Assembly (NCBI RefSeq): GCF_947498805.1
Contig: NZ_CANMLT010000001.1
Location: 62,001-126,000, forward strand
Origin: an uncultured Tenacibaculum sp.
GTDB taxonomy: Bacteria; Bacteroidota; Bacteroidia; Flavobacteriales; Flavobacteriaceae
Direction: 5' to 3'
DNA: 64,000 nucleotides
Shown here: positions 37,676-46,688 of the stretch, one piece after another
Numbering within the stretch: the first letter of the stretch is position 1
Layout: each line of letters opens with the position of its first letter
Position numbers and translations under genes: made by a program
The notes under the pieces: model-generated
Told to the model about the DNA's origin: nothing
Database searches by the model: none
Seen by the model: the letters and a program-made list of their open reading frames with translations, nothing else

Positions 37676-37735
37676 GCGTTACCCTTCGGGTCGAGCTTTA
37701 CACGCTACATGGTAGCTAGTTGCAATCCCTAACGC
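37676..37735 (+). ncRNA. Dispersed flavobacterial stem-loop element, GCGTTACCC...CCCTAACGC type
   Basis: GCGTTA (37676-37681) pairs with TAACGC (37730-37735). Inside, ACCC-TTCG-GGT makes a tight tetraloop hairpin and TACATGGTAGCTAG can form a further stem. This layout recalls an element I have seen repeatedly in Bacteroidota intergenic regions, and possibly corresponds to the Flavo-1 RNA motif; that assignment was not verified. It precedes ftsY by 85 bases. Confidence 0.5.
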
Positions 37736-37820
37736 AAATACAAATGTTAAATGACAATTTGACTGTATTTAAAAAATGGTACAATTTTTAACGTATACCA
37801 AACGATTATAAAAGTTAAGA

Positions 37821-38774
37821 ATGAGTTTTTTTAAAAAAATCTTTTCAAAAGAAAAAAAAGAAACCTTAGATAAAGGTTTAGAAAAGACTAAAACTAGTTT
37901 TTTCTCTAAATTATCTAAAGCGGTAGCTGGTAAAGCTAAAGTTGATGATGATGTATTAGATAATTTAGAAGAAGTATTAGTATCTTCAGATGTAGGTGTA
38001 GATACTACATTAAAGATTATTGATAGAATAGAAGAACGTGTTGCTCGCGATAAATATTTAGGAACTGATGAATTAAATCAAATTCTTAGAGAAGAAATCG
38101 CAGGATTACTTTCTGAAACCAATACGGGAGACGAAACCGAGTTTACCATTCCAAAAGATACCAAACCCTATGTGTTAATGGTGGTAGGAGTAAATGGAGT
38201 TGGAAAAACAACCACTATTGGTAAATTGGCATCTCAATTTAAAAAGAAAGGCTTAAAGGTCGTTTTAGGTGCTGCAGATACCTTTAGAGCGGCTGCAATT
38301 GATCAATTACAAGTTTGGGCAGATAGAACAGATGTTCCAATTGTACGTCAAGAAATGGGGTCTGATCCAGCATCGGTTGCTTTTGATACAGTACAATCTG
38401 GAATGAATCAAGATGCTGATGTAATTATAATTGATACAGCAGGACGTTTACACAATAAGGTAAACTTAATGAACGAATTATCTAAGATTAAAAGGGTAAT
38501 GCAAAAAGTAGTGCCAGATTCACCACACGATGTTTTATTAGTATTAGATGGTTCTACTGGACAAAATGCCTTTGAGCAAGCAAAACAATTTACCAAAGCA
38601 ACTGAAGTAACTTCGTTAGCAGTTACCAAATTAGACGGAACGGCAAAAGGAGGAGTGGTGATTGGAATTTCAGATCAATTCCAGATTCCGGTAAAGTACA
38701 TCGGAGTTGGAGAAGGAATTGACGATTTACAAGTGTTTAATAAACACGAATTTGTAGACTCTTTTTTCAAATAG
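37821..38774 (+). CDS. ftsY: Signal recognition particle receptor FtsY
   Basis: FtsY docks SRP-ribosome complexes at the membrane. The 317-residue product has a short N-terminal basic stretch (MSFFKKIFSKEKKETLDK), the helical N-domain, then the GTPase domain with GVNGVGKT at residues 123-130, GAADTFRAAAIDQL, IDTAGR, TKLDGTAKGG and the closing GVGEGIDDLQVF. No long acidic A-domain, which is common in Bacteroidota. It ends before a bidirectional terminator. Confidence 0.97.
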   Translation: MSFFKKIFSKEKKETLDKGLEKTKTSFFSKLSKAVAGKAKVDDDVLDNLEEVLVSSDVGVDTTLKIIDRIEERVARDKYLGTDELNQILREEIAGLLSETNTGDETEFTIPKDTKPYVLMVVGVNGVGKTTTIGKLASQFKKKGLKVVLGAADTFRAAAIDQLQVWADRTDVPIVRQEMGSDPASVAFDTVQSGMNQDADVIIIDTAGRLHNKVNLMNELSKIKRVMQKVVPDSPHDVLLVLDGSTGQNAFEQAKQFTKATEVTSLAVTKLDGTAKGGVVIGISDQFQIPVKYIGVGEGIDDLQVFNKHEFVDSFFK

Positions 38775-38798
38775 TAAAATTAATTATCTAAATAAAAC

Positions 38799-38828
38799 AA
38801 AAAAGCTCCTTATTAAGGAGCTTTTTTT
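38799..38828. terminator. Bidirectional terminator after ftsY
   Basis: AAAAAGCTCCT/AGGAGCTTTTT with a short loop is flanked by A- and T-runs on both sides. It serves ftsY and the convergent minus-strand serine hydrolase gene. Confidence 0.92.
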
Positions 38829-38838
38829 ATAGCATATA

Positions 38839-40227
38839 TTAACTTTTTGATTTAAAACTTGAGTTGAAATATATCAATATTGAGCTGAATGCTAACAGCA
38901 ATGAAGTAAAAATAATACTATATCCACTTGCTGGGTCAAACTCAATAGAAGTTTGTAAAGAAACACCATTTAATTTTGGAATATAAATTAGAATACCCAA
39001 AGCTAATAACAACCCAATTGATACTAATATGTTTGGGACTATTTTTCGAGATATTTTTTTAGGGTAACTCGATTTTTTCCATTTCCAGATTTGAAATAAG
39101 AATAGAATGAACAGTAGAAATACTAGGAACGGTAAATGTCTATAATAAGCGAAAGATGAATTGTTGTAGTAACCTTTACCTAGAAGGATTCCATAGATAC
39201 CATTTATAATTTCTACATCAGGAGCTTGATTTGAATTAATAAGTACCACAATGGCTTTCTTTAAAGAAGGTAAAATGTACATATGTGATTCAAAACTTTT
39301 ATTCGTTCCTCCATGGTAAAAAATTGAAGAGTCATTGTTTATAAACCATCCCAATCCATAGAACGATTTGTTATTATTTTTTTTAGAAACTAATTGAGTT
39401 ACTGTATTTGAATTTAATTTTGAGTTTGGGTGATGATGATAACTATTCATAATATGACGTAAATATCTAGCCATATCGCCTGCAGAACTGGAAATTAAAC
39501 CAGAAGAAGCTTCTTGAGGATGAAGATCAGCGTTGAATTTTAGAATAGGATAATACAGGAAATACTGATAACTATTAATTAAATCAATATCTGTATTAGC
39601 GGATGTTTCATGTAATTCTAAGGGAGATGTAACATAAGACTCTAAACATTCTTCATATGTTTTATGTGTTACTTTCTCGATAATTAAACCTAGTAATCTA
39701 TAATTCACGTTTGAATACCTAAATGGTTGTGCGGGTACATTGTTTATTGCTAACTCCCTTAAAGTGTTAGCGTAGTACGCTTCATAACTAAAACTAGTGT
39801 CAGTTTTGAATGTTCTTCCCATCTCAGTGCTAATACCAGAAGTGTGACGTAATAAATCCTCAATAGTAATCTTATCAGAAATTTGTTTGTTTTTATATCT
39901 AAACCATGGTAAATATTTAGATACAGGATCTTGTAGGTGTAACTTTCCTTCTTCCTGTAACCTAAGAATAAGTAATGCGGTAAACGATTTTGAAATAGAA
40001 CCAATCAAGTACCTATCTCCTTTTTTTGCATCTCCAAAATGTTTTAAATAAACTGTTTTATGTTCATCGGTTATCGCAACAGCTACACTTGGAGAATTGT
40101 AATACTCCCTTTTTTGTTTGATAAAATTGGTAATTTCATCTAGAGTTTCTTTTGATAGTTCTGAATTGTTTTGTGCAGAAGAAAACAAAACAGTAAAAAG
40201 GAACAGTAGTGATAAAAAAGTTCTCAT
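38839..40227 (-). CDS. Secreted serine hydrolase, beta-lactamase family (class C-like)
   Basis: A 462-residue protein with signal peptide MRTFLSLLFLFTVLFSSAQ. Residues 25-340 form a serine beta-lactamase/D-aminopeptidase-like domain with Ser77-x-x-Lys80 in GSISKSF, the YSN motif (YSNVNYRLLG), and a likely third motif HGGTNKS near residue 305. After residue about 365 come three hydrophobic segments (FLVFLLFILFLFQIW; IVPNILVSIGLLLALGILIY; SIIFTSLLLAFSSILIYF), so it may be membrane-anchored by its C-terminus. Substrate unknown; penicillin-binding or peptidase activity is possible. Confidence 0.85.
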   Translation of the reverse strand: MRTFLSLLFLFTVLFSSAQNNSELSKETLDEITNFIKQKREYYNSPSVAVAITDEHKTVYLKHFGDAKKGDRYLIGSISKSFTALLILRLQEEGKLHLQDPVSKYLPWFRYKNKQISDKITIEDLLRHTSGISTEMGRTFKTDTSFSYEAYYANTLRELAINNVPAQPFRYSNVNYRLLGLIIEKVTHKTYEECLESYVTSPLELHETSANTDIDLINSYQYFLYYPILKFNADLHPQEASSGLISSSAGDMARYLRHIMNSYHHHPNSKLNSNTVTQLVSKKNNNKSFYGLGWFINNDSSIFYHGGTNKSFESHMYILPSLKKAIVVLINSNQAPDVEIINGIYGILLGKGYYNNSSFAYYRHLPFLVFLLFILFLFQIWKWKKSSYPKKISRKIVPNILVSIGLLLALGILIYIPKLNGVSLQTSIEFDPASGYSIIFTSLLLAFSSILIYFNSSFKSKS

Positions 40228-40430
40228 AGAATCTTATAGTTTAAAAGTTGTTTTTAGAAAATACTTTTTGGAGTAAATGTATATGAACAACCTCTAGAAT
40301 ATTGATGCTATATGGGATTAGTGGCGAAAAGCATAGTTTTAGGTGCGAAATTAAGAACGAATTGATGACTTACCTGTATATTTAATAAATATGAGTTTAT
40401 ATACTCGTTTTATAATTTAAGGAATAAAAC

Positions 40431-40474
40431 AAAGCATAAAAAAAACTCCTAAAAAGGAGCTTTTTTTATGCTTT
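40431..40474. terminator. Long inverted repeat terminator
   Basis: AAAGCATAAAAAAA pairs with TTTTTTTATGCTTT, with an inner CTCCT/AGGAG stem. It serves the minus-strand DUF5018-type lipoprotein gene that ends seven bases away. The 253-base spacer 40228-40480 otherwise contains a possible minus-strand -7 box (TACATTTA, 40274-40281) for the hydrolase gene and nothing else recognisable. Confidence 0.85.
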
Positions 40475-40480
40475 ATTGTT

Positions 40481-41698
40481 TTAATTAAAAATAGTAGTAA
40501 AAGATTCACCTATCCTCTGTTCAGGTCCCCAAAAACTTATTGTTTTTTCAGAGGGAGGATTCCCAAAATAAGAAGGGAATAAATAATGATAATCAAGGGT
40601 TAGACTTGCTTCAGTTTTATCACTATTTACCGTATAATCAAAATTATGAGAATTTCTTATAATGAATTGAGAACCGTTAGAAGGTATGACTATTGTATCT
40701 GGAATGTTTTCACCATTTACTATTAGTACATCGTTCTTTGAATATGCAGTTTTATTCAATGATATAAATTTTGGAGCATTTTCAGCAACAACATCTATAA
40801 ACTGACTAGATTTAATTTCTAAGGAATTAGTTTTGTATATTATTTTGTAATTACTGCTAGTTAGTACATTTTCAGGAATCTTAGTGAAGATGTTGAATAT
40901 AGTAATTCTTTCTTGAGTAGAATAACTCTCATGCTTTATGATAGGTAACTTGTATTTATTAGTTCCGTCGTCTAAAAATATTTCTGCTCCAGGCTTAGTA
41001 GGATCTAAAAAATTTCCAGAAATAATCATACTAGCTCTGATATAATATAGATGGAAGCTCTTATGGTTACTAATTTCAGGCATATTAGCTATGACCTTAT
41101 ATTGAGAAGTACTGCCGTTTTCCGCCGTTACAGTATAGTTTACTGGAATTTCAAAATTTTGAGCATCTGAACTATTTGGAGAAATATTGGCATGTGATGA
41201 AATTGAAATAGTAGGAGTAAGCGAACTAATATCTAGACCTCCAGCATCAAAATTGATAGTTTTGGAATCTTCATCAATCTCAGCTTCAATCGTTTGGTTA
41301 TCTATAGTAACGGAAAATGAAAGTATTTTACTTTCAGTGTTTAATGGTCTATTGTTAATTAAAACTTTATATATGTTTGTATCTCCATTTTCAGCATAAA
41401 CGGTATATGTTACTTCATTAGTGAAATTTTGATACTCATTTTCAGAAGGTATAATTTTGGCTTTAGATGAAAAATCTATTGTTGGTTTTAAAGAAGATAA
41501 ATCAGCACCAACAACATTAAATTTAATTGTTTTGTTTAATTGATCTATATCGCCGCTTAGAACTTCTCCATTAATTGTAAGTTTAAATGAATTGATAGAG
41601 TTTTCAGAGCTTAAAATAATAGGGTCATTTGCTTCATCTTTTGAGCAAGAAATAAGCGTTAATATCGCAAATACGATTGATAAAATTTTCTTTGTCAT
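40481..41698 (-). CDS. Surface lipoprotein with tandem DUF5018-like repeats
   Basis: A 405-residue lipoprotein with lipobox LISC (Cys at 18) followed by SKDEAND. Residues 35-115 and 125-210 are two homologous units, each with a pattern like IxSFxxTIxxxxxxxxID, then LxPTIxxSxxAxIxPSxxxxxNFxxxVxYTVxAENGxTxxYKV, the DUF5018/PKD-like repeat of Bacteroidota surface proteins. The rest (215-405) looks like Ig-like beta domains. Binding or structural role is inferred. It follows the PQQ-propeller gene by 20 bases on the same strand. Confidence 0.75.
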   Translation of the reverse strand: MTKKILSIVFAILTLISCSKDEANDPIILSSENSINSFKLTINGEVLSGDIDQLNKTIKFNVVGADLSSLKPTIDFSSKAKIIPSENEYQNFTNEVTYTVYAENGDTNIYKVLINNRPLNTESKILSFSVTIDNQTIEAEIDEDSKTINFDAGGLDISSLTPTISISSHANISPNSSDAQNFEIPVNYTVTAENGSTSQYKVIANMPEISNHKSFHLYYIRASMIISGNFLDPTKPGAEIFLDDGTNKYKLPIIKHESYSTQERITIFNIFTKIPENVLTSSNYKIIYKTNSLEIKSSQFIDVVAENAPKFISLNKTAYSKNDVLIVNGENIPDTIVIPSNGSQFIIRNSHNFDYTVNSDKTEASLTLDYHYLFPSYFGNPPSEKTISFWGPEQRIGESFTTIFN

Positions 41699-41718
41699 TA
41701 TTAATTTATTTAGGTAAT

Positions 41719-43101
41719 TTAATTTTTTAATCCATGTGAACTAGGGTAAACAACAAGTTCACTATTTCCTATAACTATAGTTGGTGATTTGGTTGCATTT
41801 TCTTTGGTTTTAAACTCCCATTTTAGAGTTCCAGTATTTGTGTCAATTGCATAAAAAGTATTATTCCAATCTCCAATATAGACTATGCCTTCATATGCAA
41901 TAGGAGAAGATGTAGTTTGCTTTACTAGGTTATATTTCCATCTAACACTACCACTATTGGCGTTAAAGCATATCAATTCACCACTACCATCAATATTAGA
42001 GAACCCCATATAAATATTATCGTTATAAACAAATGGAGATGACTCTATAACACCATTACTTTTATAGTGCTTCCATTCTACATTACCATTTTCTTTGTTT
42101 AAAGCATATAAACATTTGTCAGAAGCAGTAATAATGGTGTTTTTATAAATAGTAGGTGAGGCGTAAAAACTATTAAACAAACCGGCGTTAAATGTCCAAT
42201 TTAAATTACCATTTTCTTTGTTTAAAGAATAAAAGAGGCCTATATCACTACCAAAATAAATATTATCCTCGGCGACTAATGGATTTGTTCTTATAGAAGG
42301 AGCAGCTGAAGTACCACTGCTACTTAATTCGTATTCCCACACTTTATTCCCTGTGTTTTTGTTAAAAGCATGTAAATATGAATTAGATACATATACCTTA
42401 GAATCATCAATAGCAATTGTTGAATGATGATTTAAGAATTTGACTTCCCATTTACTAGTTTTATTGCCTAGATCAATACAGTGTAAATTAGAATCATTAT
42501 CAAAAGCATAGATGTTATTTTTATCAGTAATAATACTTCTATATTCATCATTATACTGAATACTTGGAGACACATTCCATAGTTTTTCCCCAGAAAGTAA
42601 ATCGATAGCATTAATTCCATTTAAACCTGTAAAAACTATATTTTCGAAACTAGTACTGGCTTCTATAAAGGAAGTTTTTGAAGTCCATAAAGTTTTATTT
42701 GTTATTAAATCATAGGCATTTATATTACCAGAATGATCGGTAAATAAAATTATTTTACTTTTAGGACTATTAAATGTAAACTCTAATTCCGAAGTACCTC
42801 CTTTTTTGTCTGTCGCAAAAATTTTACCCTTATATACCTGATTGTATTTTAATGATATTGTATGTTCGGAGTTAGTAGTTTCTGTAATAAATTTAGAGTC
42901 AATATACAATTTATAGTATATCAAGTCTTTATCTGTATCAATAACATCATTCCAATCTACTGTTGCTTTTTGTCCGTTAAAATTGATACTTTCTATTACC
43001 AATTCCCCAGGAGTTGAGTTTACATTTTGGACATCATTCTCATCACTTGAACAAGAGACTATAAGTGCTATAAATAAAATAGCAATAGTTTTTCTAATCA
43101 T
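41719..43101 (-). CDS. Lipoprotein with fibronectin-like domain and PQQ-like beta-propeller
   Basis: A 460-residue lipoprotein: lipobox LIVSC (Cys at 17) followed by SSDEND. Residues 30-115 look like a fibronectin type III domain (INFNGQKATVDWNDVIDTDK). From about 120 there are repeated blades of the PQQ-type propeller, such as GLFYSLNKENGNLNWTFN, CLYALNKENGNVEWKHY and TFYAIDTNTGTLKWEFK, roughly every 40 residues. Such propellers serve as binding or assembly scaffolds; no cofactor residues for PQQ catalysis were seen. It has its own strong promoter and leads the operon. Confidence 0.82.
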   Translation of the reverse strand: MIRKTIAILFIALIVSCSSDENDVQNVNSTPGELVIESINFNGQKATVDWNDVIDTDKDLIYYKLYIDSKFITETTNSEHTISLKYNQVYKGKIFATDKKGGTSELEFTFNSPKSKIILFTDHSGNINAYDLITNKTLWTSKTSFIEASTSFENIVFTGLNGINAIDLLSGEKLWNVSPSIQYNDEYRSIITDKNNIYAFDNDSNLHCIDLGNKTSKWEVKFLNHHSTIAIDDSKVYVSNSYLHAFNKNTGNKVWEYELSSSGTSAAPSIRTNPLVAEDNIYFGSDIGLFYSLNKENGNLNWTFNAGLFNSFYASPTIYKNTIITASDKCLYALNKENGNVEWKHYKSNGVIESSPFVYNDNIYMGFSNIDGSGELICFNANSGSVRWKYNLVKQTTSSPIAYEGIVYIGDWNNTFYAIDTNTGTLKWEFKTKENATKSPTIVIGNSELVVYPSSHGLKN

Positions 43102-43114
43102 AACTTTTTTGCGA

Positions 43115-43145
43115 CAAATTTAGTTAGAGTAATTGTGTTTTCAAA
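43115..43145 (-). promoter_or_regulatory. Promoter of the propeller/DUF5018 lipoprotein operon
   Basis: On the minus strand TTTG (43145-43142) and TAAATTTG (43122-43115) are 19 bases apart, a full match to the Bacteroidota consensus. The transcript start would lie close to the ATG at 43101, giving a very short leader. Confidence 0.75.
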
Positions 43146-43257
43146 TTAAATTTTATAGATTTTAGTAGAAGAAATGTTAATTATTATGATAGGTTTTAAG
43201 TCAGGATAATTTGAAACGATAGATGTAAAAGAAATAAGCCTTTTAATTGTTAATTTA

Positions 43258-43265
43258 TATCTTTG
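43258..43265 (+). promoter_or_regulatory. Promoter -7 box of the amidase gene
   Basis: TATCTTTG matches TAnnTTTG, 28 bases before the ATG at 43294. It is divergent from the lipoprotein operon promoter; both lie in the same 192-base spacer. Confidence 0.6.
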
Positions 43266-43293
43266 AGAATCAGATAAATTATACACTACTACT

Positions 43294-44928
43294 ATGCATA
43301 AAATATGTTACGTATTGCTAGTCATCTTACTTATTGGATGTAAAGCAAAAAAAGAAGAGGTTGCACAAGACTTTACTATATATAATGAAGCAACAGAAGT
43401 AAAAGATCAACAAGCTCATGAGAATCCTCGAATGAAGTTTAAACTAATTCAATCTAAAGTATTAGATATGAATGAAGTTTTTAAACCTTTTCAAAATGAG
43501 TTATCAAAATTTTCAGAAGAAGATTACTTAAGTTTAAAACCTTTAATTCTTGAAAAATCAATACCGTCAATTCAAAAAGCGATTAAAGAAGGTAAATTGA
43601 GTTATGAAAATCTAACATTATTTTATTTATACAGAATTAGAAAGTTTGAGAGCGACTCTACTAAGTATTTAAATGCTATTATTAATTTAAATCCAAATGT
43701 AGTAGAAGAAGCTAGACAAAAAGACAAGGTTATAAAAGAAAAAAATATTTCAGTTGAATCGATTTTCGGAATGCCAATCTTATTAAAGGATAATATTAAT
43801 ACCGATAATTTACCAACAACAGCAGGAGCCTTAGCGTTAAAAGACAATGCAACAGGAAATGCTTTTATTGTAGAAAAACTAAAAGAAAATGGTGCTTTAA
43901 TCTTAGGAAAGGTAAATCTAAGCGAATGGGCATATTATTTCTGTACTGGATGTCCATTAGGATATAGTGCTATTGGAGGCCAAACGTTAAACCCATATGG
44001 TAGAAAAGTATTTGAAACAGGAGGATCAAGTGCTGGGAGTGGAGTAGCTACGGCTGCCAATTATGCAGTAGCAACCATTGGAACGGAGACGGCGGGATCT
44101 ATAACCTCACCGTCAAGTCAAAATTCCGTTGTAGGACTAAAACCAACTATAGGAATTTTAAGTAGATCAGGGATAGTACCTATTTCAAGTACATTAGATA
44201 CACCAGGACCAATGACCAAAAGTGTGATCGATAATTTTATTCTATTTAAGGCAATGCTTGGATTGGATGCAACCGATAAAAAATCAAAGGAATTTAATGA
44301 TATAGCTGAAGAATTACATTCAACAGAACTGAAGAGTAAAAGATTTGGTGTTTTTACATCATTATTAGAAGATCCTGTATATAAAGAAACGATTGATAAA
44401 CTGAAAGAAGCTGGAGTTGAGATTATAGAGTTATCTCCAGATGAAGCAAGTTTAGATGGTTTTTTAACCTTATTAAATATAGATATGAAGTACGATTTAC
44501 CTCATTATTTAAAAGGTAAATCAGTGGCAGTTGCTTCAGTAGAAGATGTTATTAATTTTAATAAAAAAGAGAGTTTAGTAAGAGCTCCATATGGACAACA
44601 ATTATTTGAAGGAATTGTAAAGGATACAACAAGTTTGGAAGAATTAGAAAAGGTAAAAAGTAATCTAATGGCAAATAGTAGAGCGTATTTTACAGCTTTT
44701 GAAACCGATAATTTAGATGCCATCCTTTCTATTAATAACTATCATTCTGCTTATTCAGCTGTAGCAGAATATCCGAATTTAACTATTCCAATGGGATATA
44801 AAGAAACAGGAGAACCTATGAACCTTACATTAATTGGGAAGCCAAAATCGGAATTCACCTTATTATCTTTAGGGTTATCTATAGAAAATCTTACAAAAAT
44901 TAGAAAATTACCTAAGGGGTATGAGTAA
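43294..44928 (+). CDS. Amidase-signature family lipoprotein
   Basis: A 544-residue amidase with a lipobox (LLIGC, Cys16), so likely envelope-anchored. The Ser-cisSer-Lys triad is visible: Lys165 in PILLKDNI, GGSSAGSG at 243-250, and nucleophile Ser269 in TETAGSITSP, followed by SSQNSVVGLKPT. It resembles peptide amidases and GatA-related enzymes, but the signal and the C-terminal sequence rule out GatA. It hydrolyses an unknown amide. A terminator follows. Confidence 0.9.
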   Translation: MHKICYVLLVILLIGCKAKKEEVAQDFTIYNEATEVKDQQAHENPRMKFKLIQSKVLDMNEVFKPFQNELSKFSEEDYLSLKPLILEKSIPSIQKAIKEGKLSYENLTLFYLYRIRKFESDSTKYLNAIINLNPNVVEEARQKDKVIKEKNISVESIFGMPILLKDNINTDNLPTTAGALALKDNATGNAFIVEKLKENGALILGKVNLSEWAYYFCTGCPLGYSAIGGQTLNPYGRKVFETGGSSAGSGVATAANYAVATIGTETAGSITSPSSQNSVVGLKPTIGILSRSGIVPISSTLDTPGPMTKSVIDNFILFKAMLGLDATDKKSKEFNDIAEELHSTELKSKRFGVFTSLLEDPVYKETIDKLKEAGVEIIELSPDEASLDGFLTLLNIDMKYDLPHYLKGKSVAVASVEDVINFNKKESLVRAPYGQQLFEGIVKDTTSLEELEKVKSNLMANSRAYFTAFETDNLDAILSINNYHSAYSAVAEYPNLTIPMGYKETGEPMNLTLIGKPKSEFTLLSLGLSIENLTKIRKLPKGYE

Positions 44929-44936
44929 TTAAGCTT

Positions 44937-44967
44937 AAAAAAAACTCCTGAATAAGGAGTTTTTTTT
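44937..44967 (+). terminator. Terminator after the amidase gene
   Basis: AAAAAAAACTCCT/AGGAGTTTTTTTT with a 5-base loop. Its sequence is symmetrical enough to work on both strands. The 196-base spacer to the next gene otherwise shows only a weak -7 box TATTTTAG at 45070-45077. Confidence 0.9.
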
Positions 44968-45124
44968 AGTTTATAAAACTGAATTAACATAAAATGGTGC
45001 TTAATTTTAACTAAGAACTATAGGTTGTAAGTAATTTTAATATTTAGTGTTGTTTAATGATTTTATTAAATAAACGCTGTATTTTAGCGCGTCAAAATTT
45101 ATAAATTAAACTTTAAAGATAGTT

Positions 45125-46636
45125 ATGAAAAAAAGAATTTTAGTATTAATGCTTTTTATAGTTGCAATAGCAAATGCTCAGATATCTAGTTTAAACGATT
45201 TAGCTTCTGGTGAATTAAAAATGTTTACACCTATTTCAGAATTAGATGGAAGTATTTATGGATACTTTAATATCTATAAGTTAGAGGATGTTAGTGAAAC
45301 AGAAGAAAAATATGAGTATGTTTTATTAGATAAAAACTTAAATAGCGTAGCAAATGGCGAATTTATAGATGTAAAGTATAAAGGATATGATTCTGATTTT
45401 TATTACCCAGAAAAGATAGGCAGTAAATTAATACTTTCTAAAAAATATAAATCAACTAGTGCAGCAACAGTTTTTAATTCGAAGCCATATTTACAGAATT
45501 TTATGTCTCATCGTTTTTTTGATATTGAGACAAATAAAATGCTAGCTCCATTTTATTTTAAAGATAATAAAATAATTGATGGGAGTAGAAGTGTAAAGAA
45601 AATAAAAAGAGTTGCTAAAGAAGAAAAAACGTTAGATTTTCCATTAGTATATAAGGATGGTTTTTTCATGTTTGAAAGGGTTAAAGGTTATAGAAGTTTA
45701 AAAGATATGAAAAGCTTAAAGGCTTTTGATCTTGATAAAAAACAAAAGTGGGAATATGTATTTAATCCTAATAACGAAGCAATATCATATAATTTTATGC
45801 TATTGAATAAAGAAGATATTGTTTTTAGAACTTTTAATAAGAAAACAAAAAAAGAAAAATTACACAGTCTAAATCCTCAAACAGGAGAGCCAATTTTTGT
45901 TTATGAAGTAGAAAATAAATCCTCTAAGTATAGTCATAGTTATACTATTGAAACAACCAAAGATAGAATTGTTATAATTGGTAAGATTAGCCCATATAAG
46001 TCAAGCAGTGGATATGATTTTGAAAAATCCTTAGGATTTTTTAGAATAGAATTAGACAAACAAGGAAATGAATTGTCAAAGAAATATGTTACTTGGGAAC
46101 AATTGGCTAACTTCATAGAGATAAAAAAGAATGGAAAGTTAAAAGGAGGTTATAGACTAGCTGCAAGAGAGTATTTTGTTTTTGAAAACAATACGGTGTC
46201 TATATTAACAGAAAAGTCAAAGAAAGATAAAACGACAGATTTTGTCGTTTTGAATTTAGATGAGAACTTTAGCTTAGTGAGTACTAAAGTGTTTAAAAAA
46301 GAGAAAGATAGATTTTATAGCTCAGATTACTTATTTTCTCAAAAGATAAAAGATGGAAATGGAGTAGCTTTCTTCTATAAACATTACACAAAGAACAAAG
46401 CCAAAGGAAAGATTGTTTTAATGGGAGGATTTATTCCTGTTAAACAAAGTGCTAGAGAATGGACTTTAGGTATTGTTACTATCATAAATGGTGAAATAAA
46501 TCAAGAAGAAATACCAATGACATCTGAAGAACATGTAATACTACCATATGTAGCTAAGAAGGGATATATTCTATTGAGAGAGTTTAACAAAGATTCTGAT
46601 TATGATCAAATACGTTTGGAACAATTAAACTATTAG
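45125..46636 (+). CDS. Hypothetical secreted protein, 503 residues
   Basis: Not recognised. It has a signal peptide (MKKRILVLMLFIVAIANAQ) and a mature region rich in Lys, Tyr and Phe with many short beta-like stretches, for example VFRTFNKKTKKEKLHSL and KDRIVIIGKISPY. A propeller-like fold is possible because KAFDLDKKQKWEYVFNP resembles a blade end, but repeats are irregular. It stands alone between two terminators on the plus strand. Predicted periplasmic or extracellular. Confidence 0.75.
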   Translation: MKKRILVLMLFIVAIANAQISSLNDLASGELKMFTPISELDGSIYGYFNIYKLEDVSETEEKYEYVLLDKNLNSVANGEFIDVKYKGYDSDFYYPEKIGSKLILSKKYKSTSAATVFNSKPYLQNFMSHRFFDIETNKMLAPFYFKDNKIIDGSRSVKKIKRVAKEEKTLDFPLVYKDGFFMFERVKGYRSLKDMKSLKAFDLDKKQKWEYVFNPNNEAISYNFMLLNKEDIVFRTFNKKTKKEKLHSLNPQTGEPIFVYEVENKSSKYSHSYTIETTKDRIVIIGKISPYKSSSGYDFEKSLGFFRIELDKQGNELSKKYVTWEQLANFIEIKKNGKLKGGYRLAAREYFVFENNTVSILTEKSKKDKTTDFVVLNLDENFSLVSTKVFKKEKDRFYSSDYLFSQKIKDGNGVAFFYKHYTKNKAKGKIVLMGGFIPVKQSAREWTLGIVTIINGEINQEEIPMTSEEHVILPYVAKKGYILLREFNKDSDYDQIRLEQLNY

Positions 46637-46653
46637 TCGAGTAGATATGATAT

Positions 46654-46688
46654 AAAAAAAGGCGAAGAATTATTCTTCGCCTTTTTTT
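46654..46688. terminator. Bidirectional terminator overlapping the M48 gene stop codon
   Basis: AAAAAAAGGCGAAGAAT and ATTCTTCGCCTTTTTTT form a perfect 17-bp stem with a single-base centre (closing pairs would open in practice). The last codons of the minus-strand peptidase (Lys-Lys-Gly-Glu-Glu-stop, 46670-46687) form one arm. Confidence 0.9.

Noticed and set aside
37676..37735. tRNA-like gene before ftsY
   Set aside because: Although GC-richer than its surroundings and structured, no cloverleaf with acceptor, anticodon and T arms (GTTCRA) can be drawn; the dispersed-element reading fits better.
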